64,000 nt of DNA from Euphorbia lathyris (lineage: Eukaryota; Streptophyta; Magnoliopsida; Malpighiales; Euphorbiaceae): assembly GCF_963576675.1 (NCBI RefSeq), contig NC_088918.1, positions 66,427,001 to 66,491,000 on the forward strand. Direction: 5' to 3'. The notes under the pieces were generated by a model. The model was not told where the DNA came from and did not search any database. It was given only the letters and a program-made list of their open reading frames with translations. This document shows positions 10,501 to 22,037 of this stretch, piece by piece. The translations under genes and the position numbers were made by a program. Every line of letters begins with the position of its first letter. The first letter of the stretch is position 1.

Positions 10501-13500
10501 CATGAAAGTTTGTGAAAAAAATCCCAGCTAGAACAAGTCCGTACACTAACTTTAATCAGAAAAAATCAAGTCTTGTTCCAAAACTTGACAAAATTGGTCT
10601 ATTTATTAAATGAATCAGATAGGTGCACTTAACTAATACCTAGAGCTGAATACAAATGTTGATTCTTGAATCAAATCGAATATTCAAATAAAAAGATTCA
10701 GACTAGATTGAACCGTTGACTTTTTCTTTAGGGCTAAAGTAAAATTAGTTACAATTCTAGAGATTTCCCTTTAGGGTTGAGCACGGAACTTGGAGATTCT
10801 TGAATCCGACAAAATATCCGAATAAAAAGATCCAATTGATCCGACAAAATATCCGAATAAAAAGATCCACAATTGGACTGAACCGTTGACTTTTCCTTTA
10901 AAACCAAACCGAATTATACTATTGACTTTCATTAGGTACAGTTCTGGACATTTCCTTTTATTGCTTAGGGCTCAGCATAGATCTCGAAGTTTCTTGAACC
11001 GGACCGACTATATGAATAAAAGATCTAAACTGGGATTGAACCATTGACTTTTCTTTTAGGACCGAATCGAATTGTACCTTTGACTTTCATTAGGTACAAT
11101 TCTTGAGATTTTAAAATTCATCGGTTGAATCGAACCGATCTCATCCATTCGTAATACCATTTAAAGAGGCCACATATTTCAGAAAGTAAACATACAACCG
11201 CTAAATATGACTAAGATTTAGTAAGTATATGGACCAAAACTTGCTTTTTCCCAGGGTTTATCTGTTTTGAGATATAAGGTAACATGAATATTGATGTACC
11301 TTCTTCCTGGGTGCTAACTTAGGAGGATCAAGAATAACTATATCCCATGACTCATTTCTGGAAAGGGCATCCTTCATATACTCAGTTGCATCTTCTCTCA
11401 AAAATGATATTCTTCCCAAGTCCATAGAGTTAAGGATAACATTTTCTCTAGCAAGCTCTAGAGCAGGTAAGGAAGTGTCCACGCCTAAAATGACATAAGA
11501 TAATCAGAAAATTTTACGTTGTTTTAGGGCTCGTTTGGTTTATTTGTTATCCTTATTGCCGATTTTCCTTTCAAAATAACTATAAGAAGCTGTTTCTCAA
11601 TCTTAACCAAACACTTTATAGGTTTGTTAAAACAGTAACACGCTAGCAGTTTTACGCGCTCAATACTATATGAACCTTATGATTCTACAGAGTGGAATTC
11701 TATTAACATGAACATATATTCCAAAATGAAGTTTAAAATCAACACAAGAGAGAAATTATTTTACCTAAAACATCAACTGCGCCTCCTCGTAGTGCATTTA
11801 GAGCAAAGCCACCACTATAGCAGCAAATATCAAGAACTCTCTGACCAGCTGTAATTGTTGATATAAATTTGCGGTTTTCACGTTGATCTGCATAAAACCC
11901 AGTCTTTTGACCAGTATGCGATATTGCATATGAAATCCCATTTTCCACAACCTACAGCATGGAAATTAGGTGGCATAAGTTGCTAGTTCAGAGATTCACA
12001 TAAAAGCAAAAACAGCTTCTGCAGAGAAGAGATATTTAAATTAGATTGTGTAAAGAAGTTATAAATGGGTTTTACATGTATAAAATATGTGGATTTTAGA
12101 GCCGGAGACTATTTTAGAAGGAAAATAAAGGGCTCACTCAGAAAGAACAGAATGCCATTTCTGAGACGATTAGCAACACATTATTTAGGAAAATGAGTTT
12201 GCAGAAAAGTTCAACTGCAACATAAGGCTTCCAAAACTTTTAATATTGAGTTATGTGCCTGTTCGGTTCTCCTTTTTGTTGTTTTGTTCCAAACAAATAG
12301 TAGACATAAAATGTTGGGTTAGCATTAAGAAACAACTGGTGACCACTATTTTGAAAGAAAAATCAGCTAACAATAACAGCTAGGACTGTCAAATTTTTAT
12401 ACAACCTAATTTAGAGAGATAACCTGCATGACACGACTCGTTTGATGCAAATATCATTTTTGTTGCATTTATATCATATATAATATAGATCATATAACAC
12501 GACTATGACACGAAAACTAGTTTTGACACCCCTAGCAACATCAAATACTAACAACTGAATCAAACTGACCCTGAATTACTGTTAAAGAATTTTCAACATA
12601 AAAAATACAATGGATTGCTATATTTCAAAGGCATGTTTACCTTTGTCCTTTCATGACAAAGAGGGATTTCTTTCGAAATTGACACTTCCAATCCTTCTTC
12701 TTTTAAAATTTCAACAGAAGGTCTCCAGTTTATATGATGAATTTCATCAACTCTACTTATGCAAGCCTCTACTTCTGATTTGTACTTCTCAACCCATGCA
12801 GCAGATGATGCTATTACTGCTAAATCTCCAAACACGTCAACTATTAATCCAGACAATCTGCGTTGATAGCACGAAATGCAATTTGCAAATAAGTGGTGGA
12901 TCCTAAATTCTTAGATTGAATGAGGAAAAAGAATCATGATGGATCCTAGAGCATAAATGGGAAAAAAAATCTGGGGCCCTTGATCTTTTGGATATTTATT
13001 GATCAAACCCATAATCTTTCAATTTGACACCTTGAGCCCTTGATCAATTATAATAGTATACATTAGGCCCTTGGTGACCAGGAAAGTCAGTTTTGAATTT
13101 AGAACTCAGTTAACAGAGAGTGTTATTTGTTTAATAAGCAGTTCTTTATGTCTAATGTGGCTATAGAGAAACTGTAAGAACCTTATTTCGAACTGTAAAA
13201 AATATAGATGCACTGAGTAACGCTCTTTCTCTTTTAACTAAATTAGATGTTTACCAATTTGGCAAGCAATGGGTTAGCGTGCGCAATTTTAATTGATCTA
13301 AGGGCTCCATGTATCAAATTGAAATATTAGAGACTCAATCAACATAAATAAAGATGATTTTTTCCAACACAAATAACAATAAAACAATATCTACATGAAT
13401 ACAATTCATCTTTTCGTCCTATTCTCTCTGCTTATATCTACTCTGGCTTTCAAGATGCATACCCGTGACCTTCGGTCACACGACAACAACGTTTTACCGT

Positions 13501-15152
13501 TGCGCCAAGGCTCGCCCTCCTAGTAAATCAAGGATAATTTGAAAATATCATATATTGATCAAATATTTGAAAATGTTCATAACTTCACTTACCTATCTCC
13601 TTCGCTGTTAACAAGGCGGTATGCATTTGTATGGGTTGATGGCAAACCCAATCTCCTACGCAGCTGTATAGCTGCATTAACTCTTGTTTCAAGTAGCTTC
13701 TCCATGTTCAATGCACAAGAAGGATCTCTACACCACAAGAATGGAGAATTGAATGACTTTGAGAAGGAAAGCTAAATTATGAATTAGGTTAAAACATCCC
13801 TAGCATCTCAAACTTATCTCGAAAAGTCTAATGACCCTTTCAACTTTGAAGAAAATGACTGATTAGCTCCTTAAAGTTGTTTAAAGTGACATGATTAACA
13901 TCCTAAGTCCTACATAACAAAGCAAGGAGAGATTTGGACAAATTGAAGCGCGTTTCATCTTAAACAAGTTCAAGCATCCAATACGTGACTTTAAGCAAGT
14001 TCATGAATTACTTGGGAAAATAATGAACAAAGGGTTAACTTGGGAAGACTCTGTATACGTTAGGCCTATGAATTACTTGAAAAAATTAATGAACAAAGGG
14101 TTAACTCAGCTCGCAGCATTTTCCCCAAATTCAACTTTCAATTCGGTCATATAACTTGGCATTTTTTTGTCAAAATTATACGAAGTGCCACATGTTTGCA
14201 CAAGAGATTTGACAAATGTCAACAAACAATGAACCATATGCTCACATATGTCACTAACATGACAAAAAATGATAAGTTATAGAGCCTAAAGTTCATTTTG
14301 CAAAATTTACCTCATGGCTTCCTCTTCTAATTGCATAAGCCTGACTGTGAACATTGATTTGGAGTTATACATTCCCCAACCAATAGGTTTCTCTGTACCA
14401 TCAGCCACCAGCACAATATCTCCGGTAACCGGAGGTGGTCTACTGATAATTCTATCAACTGCTCCACTATACACCATTGGGCTTCCATCTTTAAAAAGCT
14501 GTGTCTTCCCTTTTTTCAATACAACCTTTGCAATTCCTACCAAATCCATACCAATTGCGACAAAGAGACAGAAATTATCAAATACTAAGAACCATATCCA
14601 CAATTACAAAAGGGATAAGCTACAAATTTAGCCCTATGGAATCTGAAATTGCTCCATCTACAAAACATTGCTAACATTGCACGGTTTTCAATGTGGAGTC
14701 TAAATCTACTCCCTCTCACTAACTTATAGGGTTAAATTTGTCCCTAATCCCATTAGAAAATAGCAAATTTACAGAAGAGAAAGCAACAACATGCTAAAGT
14801 AAAGCAGAGGAATCAATCAGCCAATTTAGAGCTTCAAAACGAAATATGAAATTATACAGAAACAGGACAGCTGTTGATAAATTGGTAAAGAGAAAATGGC
14901 ATAGAGCAACTTAACCTAAAAGCATTGTTGATAATTTCAATCAGGTGAGTATGAATTTCTAAGAAAAATCCACAATTTCATAATTAAAACTAAGAATGAG
15001 AAGATAATAATTGTAATATAATAAGAAAATAAAAAGAGAATACCTTTATTAGTAGGATGAGAAGAAGCAATTTCTTGAAGTGTGGTAGAGGAAGATAAGG
15101 AACAAAGAGGCAGTGACTTGAAGAGGCGTGAGGGAAGGTTGAGCTGTAGCAT
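7584..15152 (-). CDS. RlmI-like PUA-domain SAM-dependent methyltransferase, 441 aa, 8 exons
   Basis: Exons in transcript order: 15152-15044, 14536-14311, 13727-13593, 12857-12641, 11951-11765, 11484-11300, 8392-8255, 7712-7584; all phases close. Related bacterial RlmI methylates C5 of a 23S rRNA cytosine. The Ser/Leu-rich start (1-36) looks like an organellar transit peptide, so an organellar rRNA target is likely but inferred. Residues ~38-115 are the PUA-type RNA-binding part. The Rossmann methyltransferase follows: SAM motif [14 protein letters not shown] (268-280), the DPPK motif (344-347) and the catalytic-type Cys loop TCSCSG (381-386). The last exon ends with a conserved [14 protein letters not shown] stretch. 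Start: first ATG after a 5' leader; no upstream in-frame ATG fits better. Intron 6 is 2.9 kb and transposon-filled. Intron 7 has a GC donor (CAG|GCAAGT). Confidence 0.9.
8503..8784. mobile_element. TIR MITE in methyltransferase intron 6
   Basis: GGGTTAATACAACAAGGGAC on the left is matched by the reversed right end GGCTTAATATATAAAGAAGC. It is related to the element at 13788-14066: both contain AAAGTGACATGATTAA and GAGATTTGGACAA. Target duplication not clear. Confidence 0.5.
9330..10277. mobile_element. ACACGACACGAA-type DNA transposon in intron 6
   Basis: Both ends are dense in the motif GACACGACACGAA (left 9375-9480, right 10120-10260, partly inverted) and carry AGACCCGG/CCAGGTCT-like tips. 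The centre is AT-rich and non-coding. This repeat type is common in eudicot introns. A related 12382-12535 element sits in intron 4. Confidence 0.5.
10640..11120. repeat. Tandem array of three degenerate ~160-bp units in intron 6
   Basis: Each unit carries 'TTCTTGAAxCxGAC', 'GAATAAAAAGAT', 'TTGAACCxTTGACTTTT', and units 2 and 3 end in 'TTTGACTTTCATTAGGTACA'. The second unit also contains an internal ~30-bp duplication (CCGACAAAATATCCGAATAA twice). Confidence 0.6.
12382..12535. mobile_element. hAT-like MITE in intron 4
   Basis: Inverted ends TAGGACTGTCAAATTTT and (reversed) TAGGGGTGTCAAAAC, 154 bp, AT-rich centre with ATATCATATATAATATAG. The TAGGGGTGTCAAA end is typical of plant hAT MITEs. 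The 8-bp duplication is not clean. Confidence 0.5.
12959..13365. mobile_element. TIR element in intron 3
   Basis: Left end GGGAAAAAAAATCTGGGGCC, reversed right end GGAAAAAATCATCTTT. Inside, 'CCTTGATCAA' and 'CAATTTGACACC' motifs recur in inverted order near the right end. Non-coding. Confidence 0.45.
13458..13522 (-). repeat. tRNA-derived SINE fragment (Au-like) in intron 3
   Basis: On the minus strand GAGCCTTGGCGCAACGG matches an RNA polymerase III A box (TGGCGCAACGG). About 35 bases later GAAGGTCACGGGT corresponds to the start of the B-box region. It is truncated before the full GGTTCGAGTC B box. This head is the one seen in widespread plant Au-type SINEs. It is not a functional tRNA gene: no cloverleaf can close. 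Confidence 0.5.
13788..14066. mobile_element. TIR MITE in intron 2
   Basis: Same family as 8503-8784 (shared AAAGTGACATGATTAA and GGAGAGATTTGGACAA). Termini GGTTAAAACATCCC and reversed GGCCTAACGTATACAGAG. Non-coding. Confidence 0.45.
14609..14754. mobile_element. Short TIR MITE in intron 1
   Basis: GGGATAAGCTACAAATTTAG on the left is inverted at the right as GGGATTAGGGACAAATTTAA. About 146 bp with no coding content. Confidence 0.55.
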
Positions 15153-15477
15153 TTTCGGTGTTTGGAGAAAAGACACCCAACTGAAATTACACAGTGATAG
15201 ACATAGAAACTAATGCCGCTACTTCGCTGTCTCCGGCGGTTTTTCGCCGCCAAGTTGAAATAAATGTAAGAGTGAGCTGGGAATTGCAGATTGCAGAACC
15301 TTGAGATCAGTGAATAGGGTAAATGACAAAATATAGGATAAAATTAAAAAACTGAGGCTCATTTATATATATAATATATAAAATAATAATAATGGACCAT
15401 TTTATAAAATAATATAATATAATATATTAATTTTAATTATTTTATTATATTTATTTATAAAAAATTATTTTATTAAT
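15153..15477 (-). promoter_or_regulatory. 5' leader and promoter region of the methyltransferase gene
   Basis: An AT tract with TTATATATATAAATG (minus strand, about 15362-15376) lies ~210 bases upstream of the ATG and is the best TATA candidate. The following ~150 bases are less AT-rich and suit a 5' UTR. The LINE inserted immediately upstream, at 15478, so distal regulatory sequence has been displaced by 5.7 kb. Confidence 0.4.
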
Positions 15478-15522
15478 TTTTTTTGGTAGAAAATGGAAAA
15501 GAAAGACAACACAAAGAACAAA

Positions 15523-18500
15523 CTAGCCTGGGATCAGTCTAGGAAAGCTAACTTCAATCCTATCCTCTAAAAGAAGAGAAGAAAGAAAGATAGGAGGATC
15601 AGAAATGGTGGTAACACCTAACATCCCCTCATGCCCAGCCGCCGCCAAGCGATCCGCAATCCGGTTCTGTTCTCTGAAGATGTGGCTGAACTCTAAGAAC
15701 TCAAAAGAAGAGCCAAGCCTTTTAATAGCTTTGATAAGGTTTTGGCTATTAAGACAAATAGCATGATTATCAGAAATCATATTAATGGCCTCCTTATTAT
15801 CAGACTCCACAAAAAGCCTCTTAATACTCAGACTTCTGGCAAGCTTGACACCAGAGAGAATACCCCAAAGTTCCGCCGAAAAGGACGAGCCCAACCCCAG
15901 GTTATGGGTGAACCCAGACATCCAGGCGCCCCCCGCGTCTCTAAGAACACCTCCGGCCGCGACTCTTCCATTGTTGAGACAGGAGCCATCCGTATTCAAC
16001 TTCACCACCCCATCCTTTGGCCTACTCCAACCAACAAGGTGGACCTCTTTATTCTGGGTAGACCTGGCAAGGGAATCCCCTTTGAAGCTCTCAGTAATAA
16101 TAAGGAGCTTTTTCGAGAAGAACTCATGTAAGTTCTGAATAAAAACAGTCTTCTCACTAAAAATCTCCTCGTTCCTCCACTTCCAGATTTGGTGACAAAT
16201 AATAGCAAAGAAAATGTCACCATGCTCCATGTTAGCCAGTAACTTCCCACTAACCCCATTAGAGAACCAGTCATTCTCATAGTGGGCAAGGAAGGAAGGG
16301 AGAATGTGGTGTGGGAGAACTTTCTTCCACACCTCTTTACTTTTAGAGCAGTCCCTAAGAGCATGGCACAAAGTTTCAACATGGCCTCTGCATCTACTAC
16401 AAGCTCCTGAATCTGCCAAATGCCGTCTGTGCCTATCCGAATTAGTAAGCAACCTATCCTTAACTCCCAGCCACAGGAAGCTCCTAATACGGTAAGGGAT
16501 TTTAAGGGCCCAAATGGATTTCCAAGTATCCGAGAGAGGGTCGGATCTGTTGAGGGTAAAGGCTTCAAAGGCAGATTTGCAAGAATAAGCTCCATTGTTA
16601 GTCAGGGCCCAGCAATGCCTATCCTTGTCTTCCTCTTGATTACTAATCTTAACTCCCCTGATTCTAAGGAGAGTATCCATGCTAAAGAAGGTATCACACG
16701 TTGACCAAATCCAGTCCCCATCAGAGTCCACCACATCAGCAATCCTCCAGTTGCGGATATTGCTAGGCGGGGGGGAGCTACAAACATCTATAAGCGGTTT
16801 ATCTCCAATCCAGGTGTCATTCCAGAAGCTAATGGACTTGCCATTACCCACCTCCAGGCCAACCCCCTAGCAGAATTCAGCAAACACAGCGCTAAGCCCT
16901 TTCCAAAGGAAAGAACAATTGACAACTCTCTCCTTAGGGCCCCCAAAGATTTTGTCCTTCCGATACTTACCACAGAGCAGACGAACCCAAAGAGAAGAGG
17001 GGCATTGCCACATTCTCCAGAGGAGCTTCATTAATAAAACTTTGTTGTTGTCTTTAGCTTGTATAATGCCAAGACCCCCCATGCTTTTAGGCTGGCAGAT
17101 CTCCTTCCAAGGGACAAAGTGAATCTTTCTTCCCTCTCCAGACTCTCCCCAAAGGAACCGCCGGTTAATTTTGTCAAGCTCATTGAGAACCGGCTCAGGC
17201 AATTTACAGACTTGCATGATATGATTGGGAGCCGCGCAATTGACAGAATGAATTAAAGTTAGACGGCCTGCCAGGGAGAGAGAATTGGCTTTCCAACTAG
17301 CACACAACCCATTAGTTTTATCCAGGGTCTCTTTAAAAGAGGCTTTGGAAATTCTGTCGCTGTGGAGGGGGACCCCAAGATACTTATCCAAAGAGTGAGT
17401 AAGAGGAATGCCAGAAAGATCACTAAGTTTTTTACAAACGCTTTTTTCCATGTTCTTAGAGCAAAGCATCCGAGACTTATGGATATTAATCTTCTGGCCA
17501 GAAGCTGCGCAAAAGCAATTAAGGATATCCATGACCACACCAACTTGCTCCTCATTCCCTTCCACAAAGATCATCACATCGTCAGCGAAGAACAAATGGG
17601 AAATAGGAGGGCAAAACTTGTTAATGGACACAGGATAGAGAATCCCCTTGCTCACAGCCTCTTGAATTAGGTGAGCCAGCCTTTCCATAGCAATAACAAA
17701 AAGGAAGGGGCTCATAGGATCTCCTTGACGGATACCCCTGGAGGGAGAGAACTCATCAGACATATCTCCATTGATCAAAACCTGGAAAACAGGAGAAGAA
17801 ATGCAATCCTCAATCAATCTCCTCCAGTTCTCAGGTATACCAGCTCTTTTTAAGCTATCCAGAAGAAAACTCCAATTTAAGCGGTCATAAGCTTTCTCCA
17901 GATCAAGTTTGAGAGCCACGATCCCTTTCTTACCTTTCCTCATCTTCATGGAGTGAACCATCTCCTGGGCAATAACCACATTGTCCATCATTTGCCTGCC
18001 ATGAACAAAACTACCTTGATTTTGGTTAATAATCTCAGGAAGGATACGCCGGAGCCTATTAGCCACAATCTTAGTGATAGCTTTATATAACACATTGCAC
18101 AGACTGATCGGCCTCATTTGTAAAAAGGAGGAAGGTTTTTCAACTTTAGGGATCAGAACCAGGATGGTTTTGTTCACCAGCCTAATATCATTGGATCCGC
18201 CGAAAACACCTATAATAAAACTGTAAATGCCTTCCTTCACCGTATCCCAGTGTTTATGGTAAAAACTAGTAGGAATACCATCGATCCCTAGAGCCTTAGT
18301 AGCTCCAATACTGGTGAAGGCCAGATCAATTTCTTTATGGTCGATAGGATGAAAAGCTTCTTTAATAGCATCCTCCTCCAGCCTAGGAAAGGAGATCCCA
18401 GATTGGGCTTTGTCCAGATCCACCTCTTCCTCTTTAAAGAGGTCTTTATAGAAATCAAGGGCAAGGCGACGAATATCTTCCTCCTCATATATCCAATCAC

Positions 18501-19629
18501 CATTGGAGTCTTTAATAGCATCGATCTGATTCCTCTGCCTCCTAATAATAGTAGAGAGGTGGAAAAATCTGGTATTCCGGTCACCGTCCTTAATCCAAGC
18601 CTTTCTAGATTTCTGGAACCAAAGGAGCTCTTCCTGTCTAAGCACCGCTTCCAACTCGTTCTGGAGAGATCTAAGATGACAATTCAGACTGTGGTCAAAA
18701 CGGATCTCCAAACAGCGTTGAATACCTTCCATTCTCCTTAAAAGTTTATTTTTCCTTCGGATAATATGGCCAAAGATGTTTTTATTCTATCCCACCACAT
18801 TCCTTCTAAACTCCTCAGCAGTAAGGAGAACATTAGAATGGGGTTGCTAATTGTCCTTAACAAAATTCCTGAACTCAGGATGGGCATCCCAAGCAACAAG
18901 GTACCTAAAAGGTCTATTCCCTTTAAGCCGGTGACCTTTAACCAGTTTAACGAGGATAGGACAATGGTCAGAATGACGAAAAGGGAGATTCAACACTTTC
19001 ACCTCAGGAAATCTATAAATCGCAGCCACATTCGCATAAACTTTGTCCAACCGAACAAACACGCTACTCCTTTTCCAAGTGAACTTATGACCAGCGGCTC
19101 CCAGGTCAGAAAGCCCATATAAATCCATATTCTGCTTATGATTAAGGCACCGGTTCACATAATGATTACCCCCCCCCCCCCCTCTTTGATCACTCATGAG
19201 GGAAATATCATTAAAGTCCCCAGCAACCATCCAAGCATCCACCATGCTTGTACTTATAGAATACAGGAGCTCCCACAGCCTTTTTCGGTTAGTCAAAACC
19301 GGGTCGGCATAAACAAAGGTGACAAAGAAAGGTTTGTTACCAGGGTAACAAACCTTACTATGAATGAATTGATTATCCATACTAATAATATCGATACTAA
19401 CACGATCTGGCTTCCAAAAAAGCCAAATCTCCCCTGCCCGACCAGTAGCCTCAGATCTGACACAACTCCAATTCTTAAACTTTCTAACCACCTCATCTGC
19501 TTTGGAACCACTAACCTTGGTTTCAAGAAGAGCAAAACAAGAAGGATTAAATTGCTTAATAAGATCTTTAACATGAATGCGGGTAGCCTTACTAGTCGCA
19601 CCTCTAACATTCCAAACAAAGAAGTCCAT
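15523..19629 (-). pseudogene. LINE ORF2: endonuclease / reverse transcriptase / RNase H, with three in-frame stops
   Basis: One continuous frame of about 1,368 codons, interrupted only by TAG codons at 18847-18849, 18787-18789 and 16867-16869. Domains in order: an APE-type endonuclease (WNVRG, LETK, GDFND and SDHCP motifs; 19629-18850); reverse transcriptase with the FADD catalytic box (in 18732-16870); a zf-RVT-like Cys/His segment (CSRCRGHVETLCHAL); and a C-terminal RNase H (NTDGSCLNNG, AELWG and ESDN motifs). Two of the stops (VVG*NK, FVKDN*Q) look like single transitions from Trp and Gln codons. No frameshift was seen. The copy should be unable to retrotranspose by itself. Confidence 0.9.
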
Positions 19630-19663
19630 CAGAAAAGAAGACTACTGATCGCAGGCCCACACC

Positions 19664-21160
19664 CTATACAAGGTATTTATTCGGGGCTCCTGAGAGCCTC
19701 AAAGAGGTGCCAGCAGGCCCCCTTTTATCCCAAGAATCCAAAGAACTATGGTTCTTTTTAGGGTTAGCTTTAGGTTTCTTCATATTCAACTTATTGACTC
19801 CCATAGTTTTTGCGGTTGGGATGTCAACAAGAGTTTTCAAATTACTAACCTCTTTGGTCATCATTCTTCCTGTTGAGCCAACGATCTGGGAGCTCCCCTT
19901 GGCAACAGCTTTAGAATCGAAAAGAGGATTAATAGAATCACCTAGGATGGAAGCAGGCTCGGCTGATTCCAGGCCCGGCATGCTTAACTCCATATGCTCA
20001 TTAGATAATTCTGGATCATGTCCATCTTCAAGAGACAGGACTCCAAATCTCGACCCTGATCCGGATGTTGAAGCAACATCAGCACCAATCTTGATATCAG
20101 GGGGCCTGACCTTGATCTCAGGAGCAATTTGCAGAGAATTCAACTCCTTACTGATATCTGGAGATTGATTCCGAGCAGCAAATGCTCGTGGCTTCCGTCT
20201 GACCGACCTTTTGGCCAGCATCCAAGGGCCAAAATTCTTCCCTTCACTTTGACTCTCCTCAGCTCTACCTATGTTAGGCACCACCACCTCTTCAACCGCC
20301 TTCCTTCTCTTTGGACAGCCATCATAAGTATGGCCAAACATGCCACATTCATAGCAGATATTGTGAATCCCTTCATATTCAATATGAAAAACTTTATTAT
20401 GAACGCTGAATTTGGACAGAAGAGGCTTAACAAGATCAATGTCAATACACCCCTTGGCAAACTTGCCTCTCACTGCCCCAACGGTAGTTTTGTCTACATG
20501 GTGAACTTTCCCTACAAGGCCACCAATCTTATTAAGAAATCTCTCGTTATAGTATTCAATAGGCAGTCCTGGGAATCTAACCCAAGTAAGGATCCTATTC
20601 ACGGAACAGTCATGAGGATTAAAATTAGGGACCCAATGCCTCAATGCCAACACATGATTGGATATGATATAAGGGCCACCATTAACTACAGCATTAAAAT
20701 CCTCTGCCCTTGTAAATTTAATGACATAATAGTCATTCTCCAGATCCGTAATGGTAATCTTCCCTTTCTTAGCCCATTGTGCTTGGATCCTCTGAGCAAA
20801 GTAATTAAAGCTAATCCTTTTCCCAAGCACCTTGACAATTAAGACTAATTTCCATTTTGACCTGAGCACGCGCTTATCCTCAGAGGAGAGACGGATCACA
20901 GGACACAGCGGGTCCTCTTGAACACCATCCTCAACATCAGAGTCGGAATAGACTTCCTCCGATTCATACTCGATAATGTCATCCTCCAACATAGGTTCTT
21001 CCTCGATCACCCCCATCACCTTATCTCTCCAGGATGAATTCCCCAATCCTTTCTCAAATTTAATATTATCAACCGTATCCCCACCTTGTTGCGGGCTCGG
21101 ATTAGCAACAGTAGGCATACCATTATGACCCGCAGCCCCCTGGATCAATGATCCTCCCAA
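19664..21160 (-). CDS. LINE ORF1: DUF4283 / zinc-knuckle gag-like protein, 498 aa
   Basis: An intact frame. Residues ~100-190 form the DUF4283 region typical of plant LINE ORF1 proteins (LVLIVKVLGKRISFNYF...HWVPNF). A CCHC zinc knuckle follows (CYECGMFGHTYDGC, spacing C-X2-C-X4-H-X4-C). The tail is low-complexity and basic (KKPKANPKKNHS). Such proteins bind the element RNA to form the RNP. The ORF ends 34 nt before the ORF2 ATG and is in another frame. Confidence 0.9.
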   Translation of the reverse strand: MGGSLIQGAAGHNGMPTVANPSPQQGGDTVDNIKFEKGLGNSSWRDKVMGVIEEEPMLEDDIIEYESEEVYSDSDVEDGVQEDPLCPVIRLSSEDKRVLRSKWKLVLIVKVLGKRISFNYFAQRIQAQWAKKGKITITDLENDYYVIKFTRAEDFNAVVNGGPYIISNHVLALRHWVPNFNPHDCSVNRILTWVRFPGLPIEYYNERFLNKIGGLVGKVHHVDKTTVGAVRGKFAKGCIDIDLVKPLLSKFSVHNKVFHIEYEGIHNICYECGMFGHTYDGCPKRRKAVEEVVVPNIGRAEESQSEGKNFGPWMLAKRSVRRKPRAFAARNQSPDISKELNSLQIAPEIKVRPPDIKIGADVASTSGSGSRFGVLSLEDGHDPELSNEHMELSMPGLESAEPASILGDSINPLFDSKAVAKGSSQIVGSTGRMMTKEVSNLKTLVDIPTAKTMGVNKLNMKKPKANPKKNHSSLDSWDKRGPAGTSLRLSGAPNKYLV

Positions 21161-21208
21161 CGGGCCTGCAACAACATCCCTAACAAACTTAAAAATTATT
21201 TTATTAAT

Positions 21209-21814
21209 ACATATTTAATAATTTTACTAAATTTTTTTCTAATTTTTTTTAATTATTTATATAAAATAAAATAAAATTTTAATTTTAATTATATTATTAT
21301 ATTTATTTATAAAAAATTATTTAAACTAAATATAAAAATAAAATAATAAAATTTAATTTAGATAACACATTTGTATCATTAATTTTATGTCATTAATTTT
21401 AATTATTAAATTATAAAAAAAATTATATTTGTATACCAAAATGAATCTGTGCATCAAGGTTTGCCATCACTAATTGGACGCAATAAGACTGAGAAATAAT
21501 TTGATGTAGGGAAATTTGATGAGCGTGGGAAAACGACATAAGGAATGAGATGGAATTATGGGGTCACGTGCAGTGCACAATAATTTGAATGATTTTAATT
21601 GCCATGTAGGATGTTAAAAATTGTGATGTGGCGCTGAGTTGGCAGACTTAAAAGATGATGTGTCGTTCTCTTAGTAATTCCTAAATTGATGCTATGTTGT
21701 AAACGTTAAGCGTATATAGGTGTTATTTTGAACGTTGAGTCCAAATTAGTACTTCTCCAAAAACTTTAGACATATTTTAGTACCTTATCTCTTATATTTT
21801 CCTCTCCAAGGTTG
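21209..21814. other. AT-rich spacer, no gene seen
   Basis: Long A/T runs next to the LINE target site, then unique sequence without supported coding content. Confidence 0.4.
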
Positions 21815-21990
21815 ACTTTTTCTTTAATTAGATCACAAACTGGTGGCATGGTTTATCAATTTGTTTGATGAATATTGTCATACCCCCGTAATGAGGAATT
21901 TTATTTTACTTTTTAAGAATATGGTATGTTTAGATGGAGTATTTAATTATGTCTGTAAGTTAAAAATTCATGAATTGAGGATGAATGTAT
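21815..21990 (+). repeat. Copy of the flank of the small membrane-protein pseudogene
   Basis: Matches 1163-1320: both read GTTGATTTT/GTTGACTTTTT, TTAATTAGATxACA, GGxATGGTTTATCA, TTTGATxxATATTG and later TATGxTTAGATG. It is a diverged dispersed duplication, non-coding. Confidence 0.5.
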
Positions 21991-22037
21991 TATATCACAC
22001 TTGTTTGAGGCAGTTCATAACCATACTCAAATTAAGA

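Larger units (their letters stand above)
15478..21190 (-). mobile_element. L1-type LINE retrotransposon, near full length, 18-bp TSD
   Basis: A 5.7-kb element on the minus strand bounded by a perfect 18-bp direct repeat (AAAAATTATTTTATTAAT) at 15460-15477 and 21191-21208. The 3' end is a short oligo-A (T run at 15477-15484 on the plus strand), as expected of target-primed reverse transcription. It contains ORF1 and ORF2 in the standard order, with only a ~30-base leader before ORF1, so slight 5' truncation is possible. The high integrity suggests a fairly recent insertion. GC content is visibly higher than in the flanks. Confidence 0.93.

Noticed and set aside
10640..11120. Possible CRISPR-like array because of spaced repeats
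   Set aside because: The repeats are long, degenerate and few, lie in a plant intron, and have no regular unique spacers.
13458..13522. Possible tRNA gene
   Set aside because: It has an A-box-like stretch and only the start of a B box, and no cloverleaf; a SINE head fits better.
15742..20842. Many plus-strand open frames of 60-237 codons across the LINE
   Set aside because: They are antisense or other-frame shadows of ORF1 and ORF2, with no motifs of their own.
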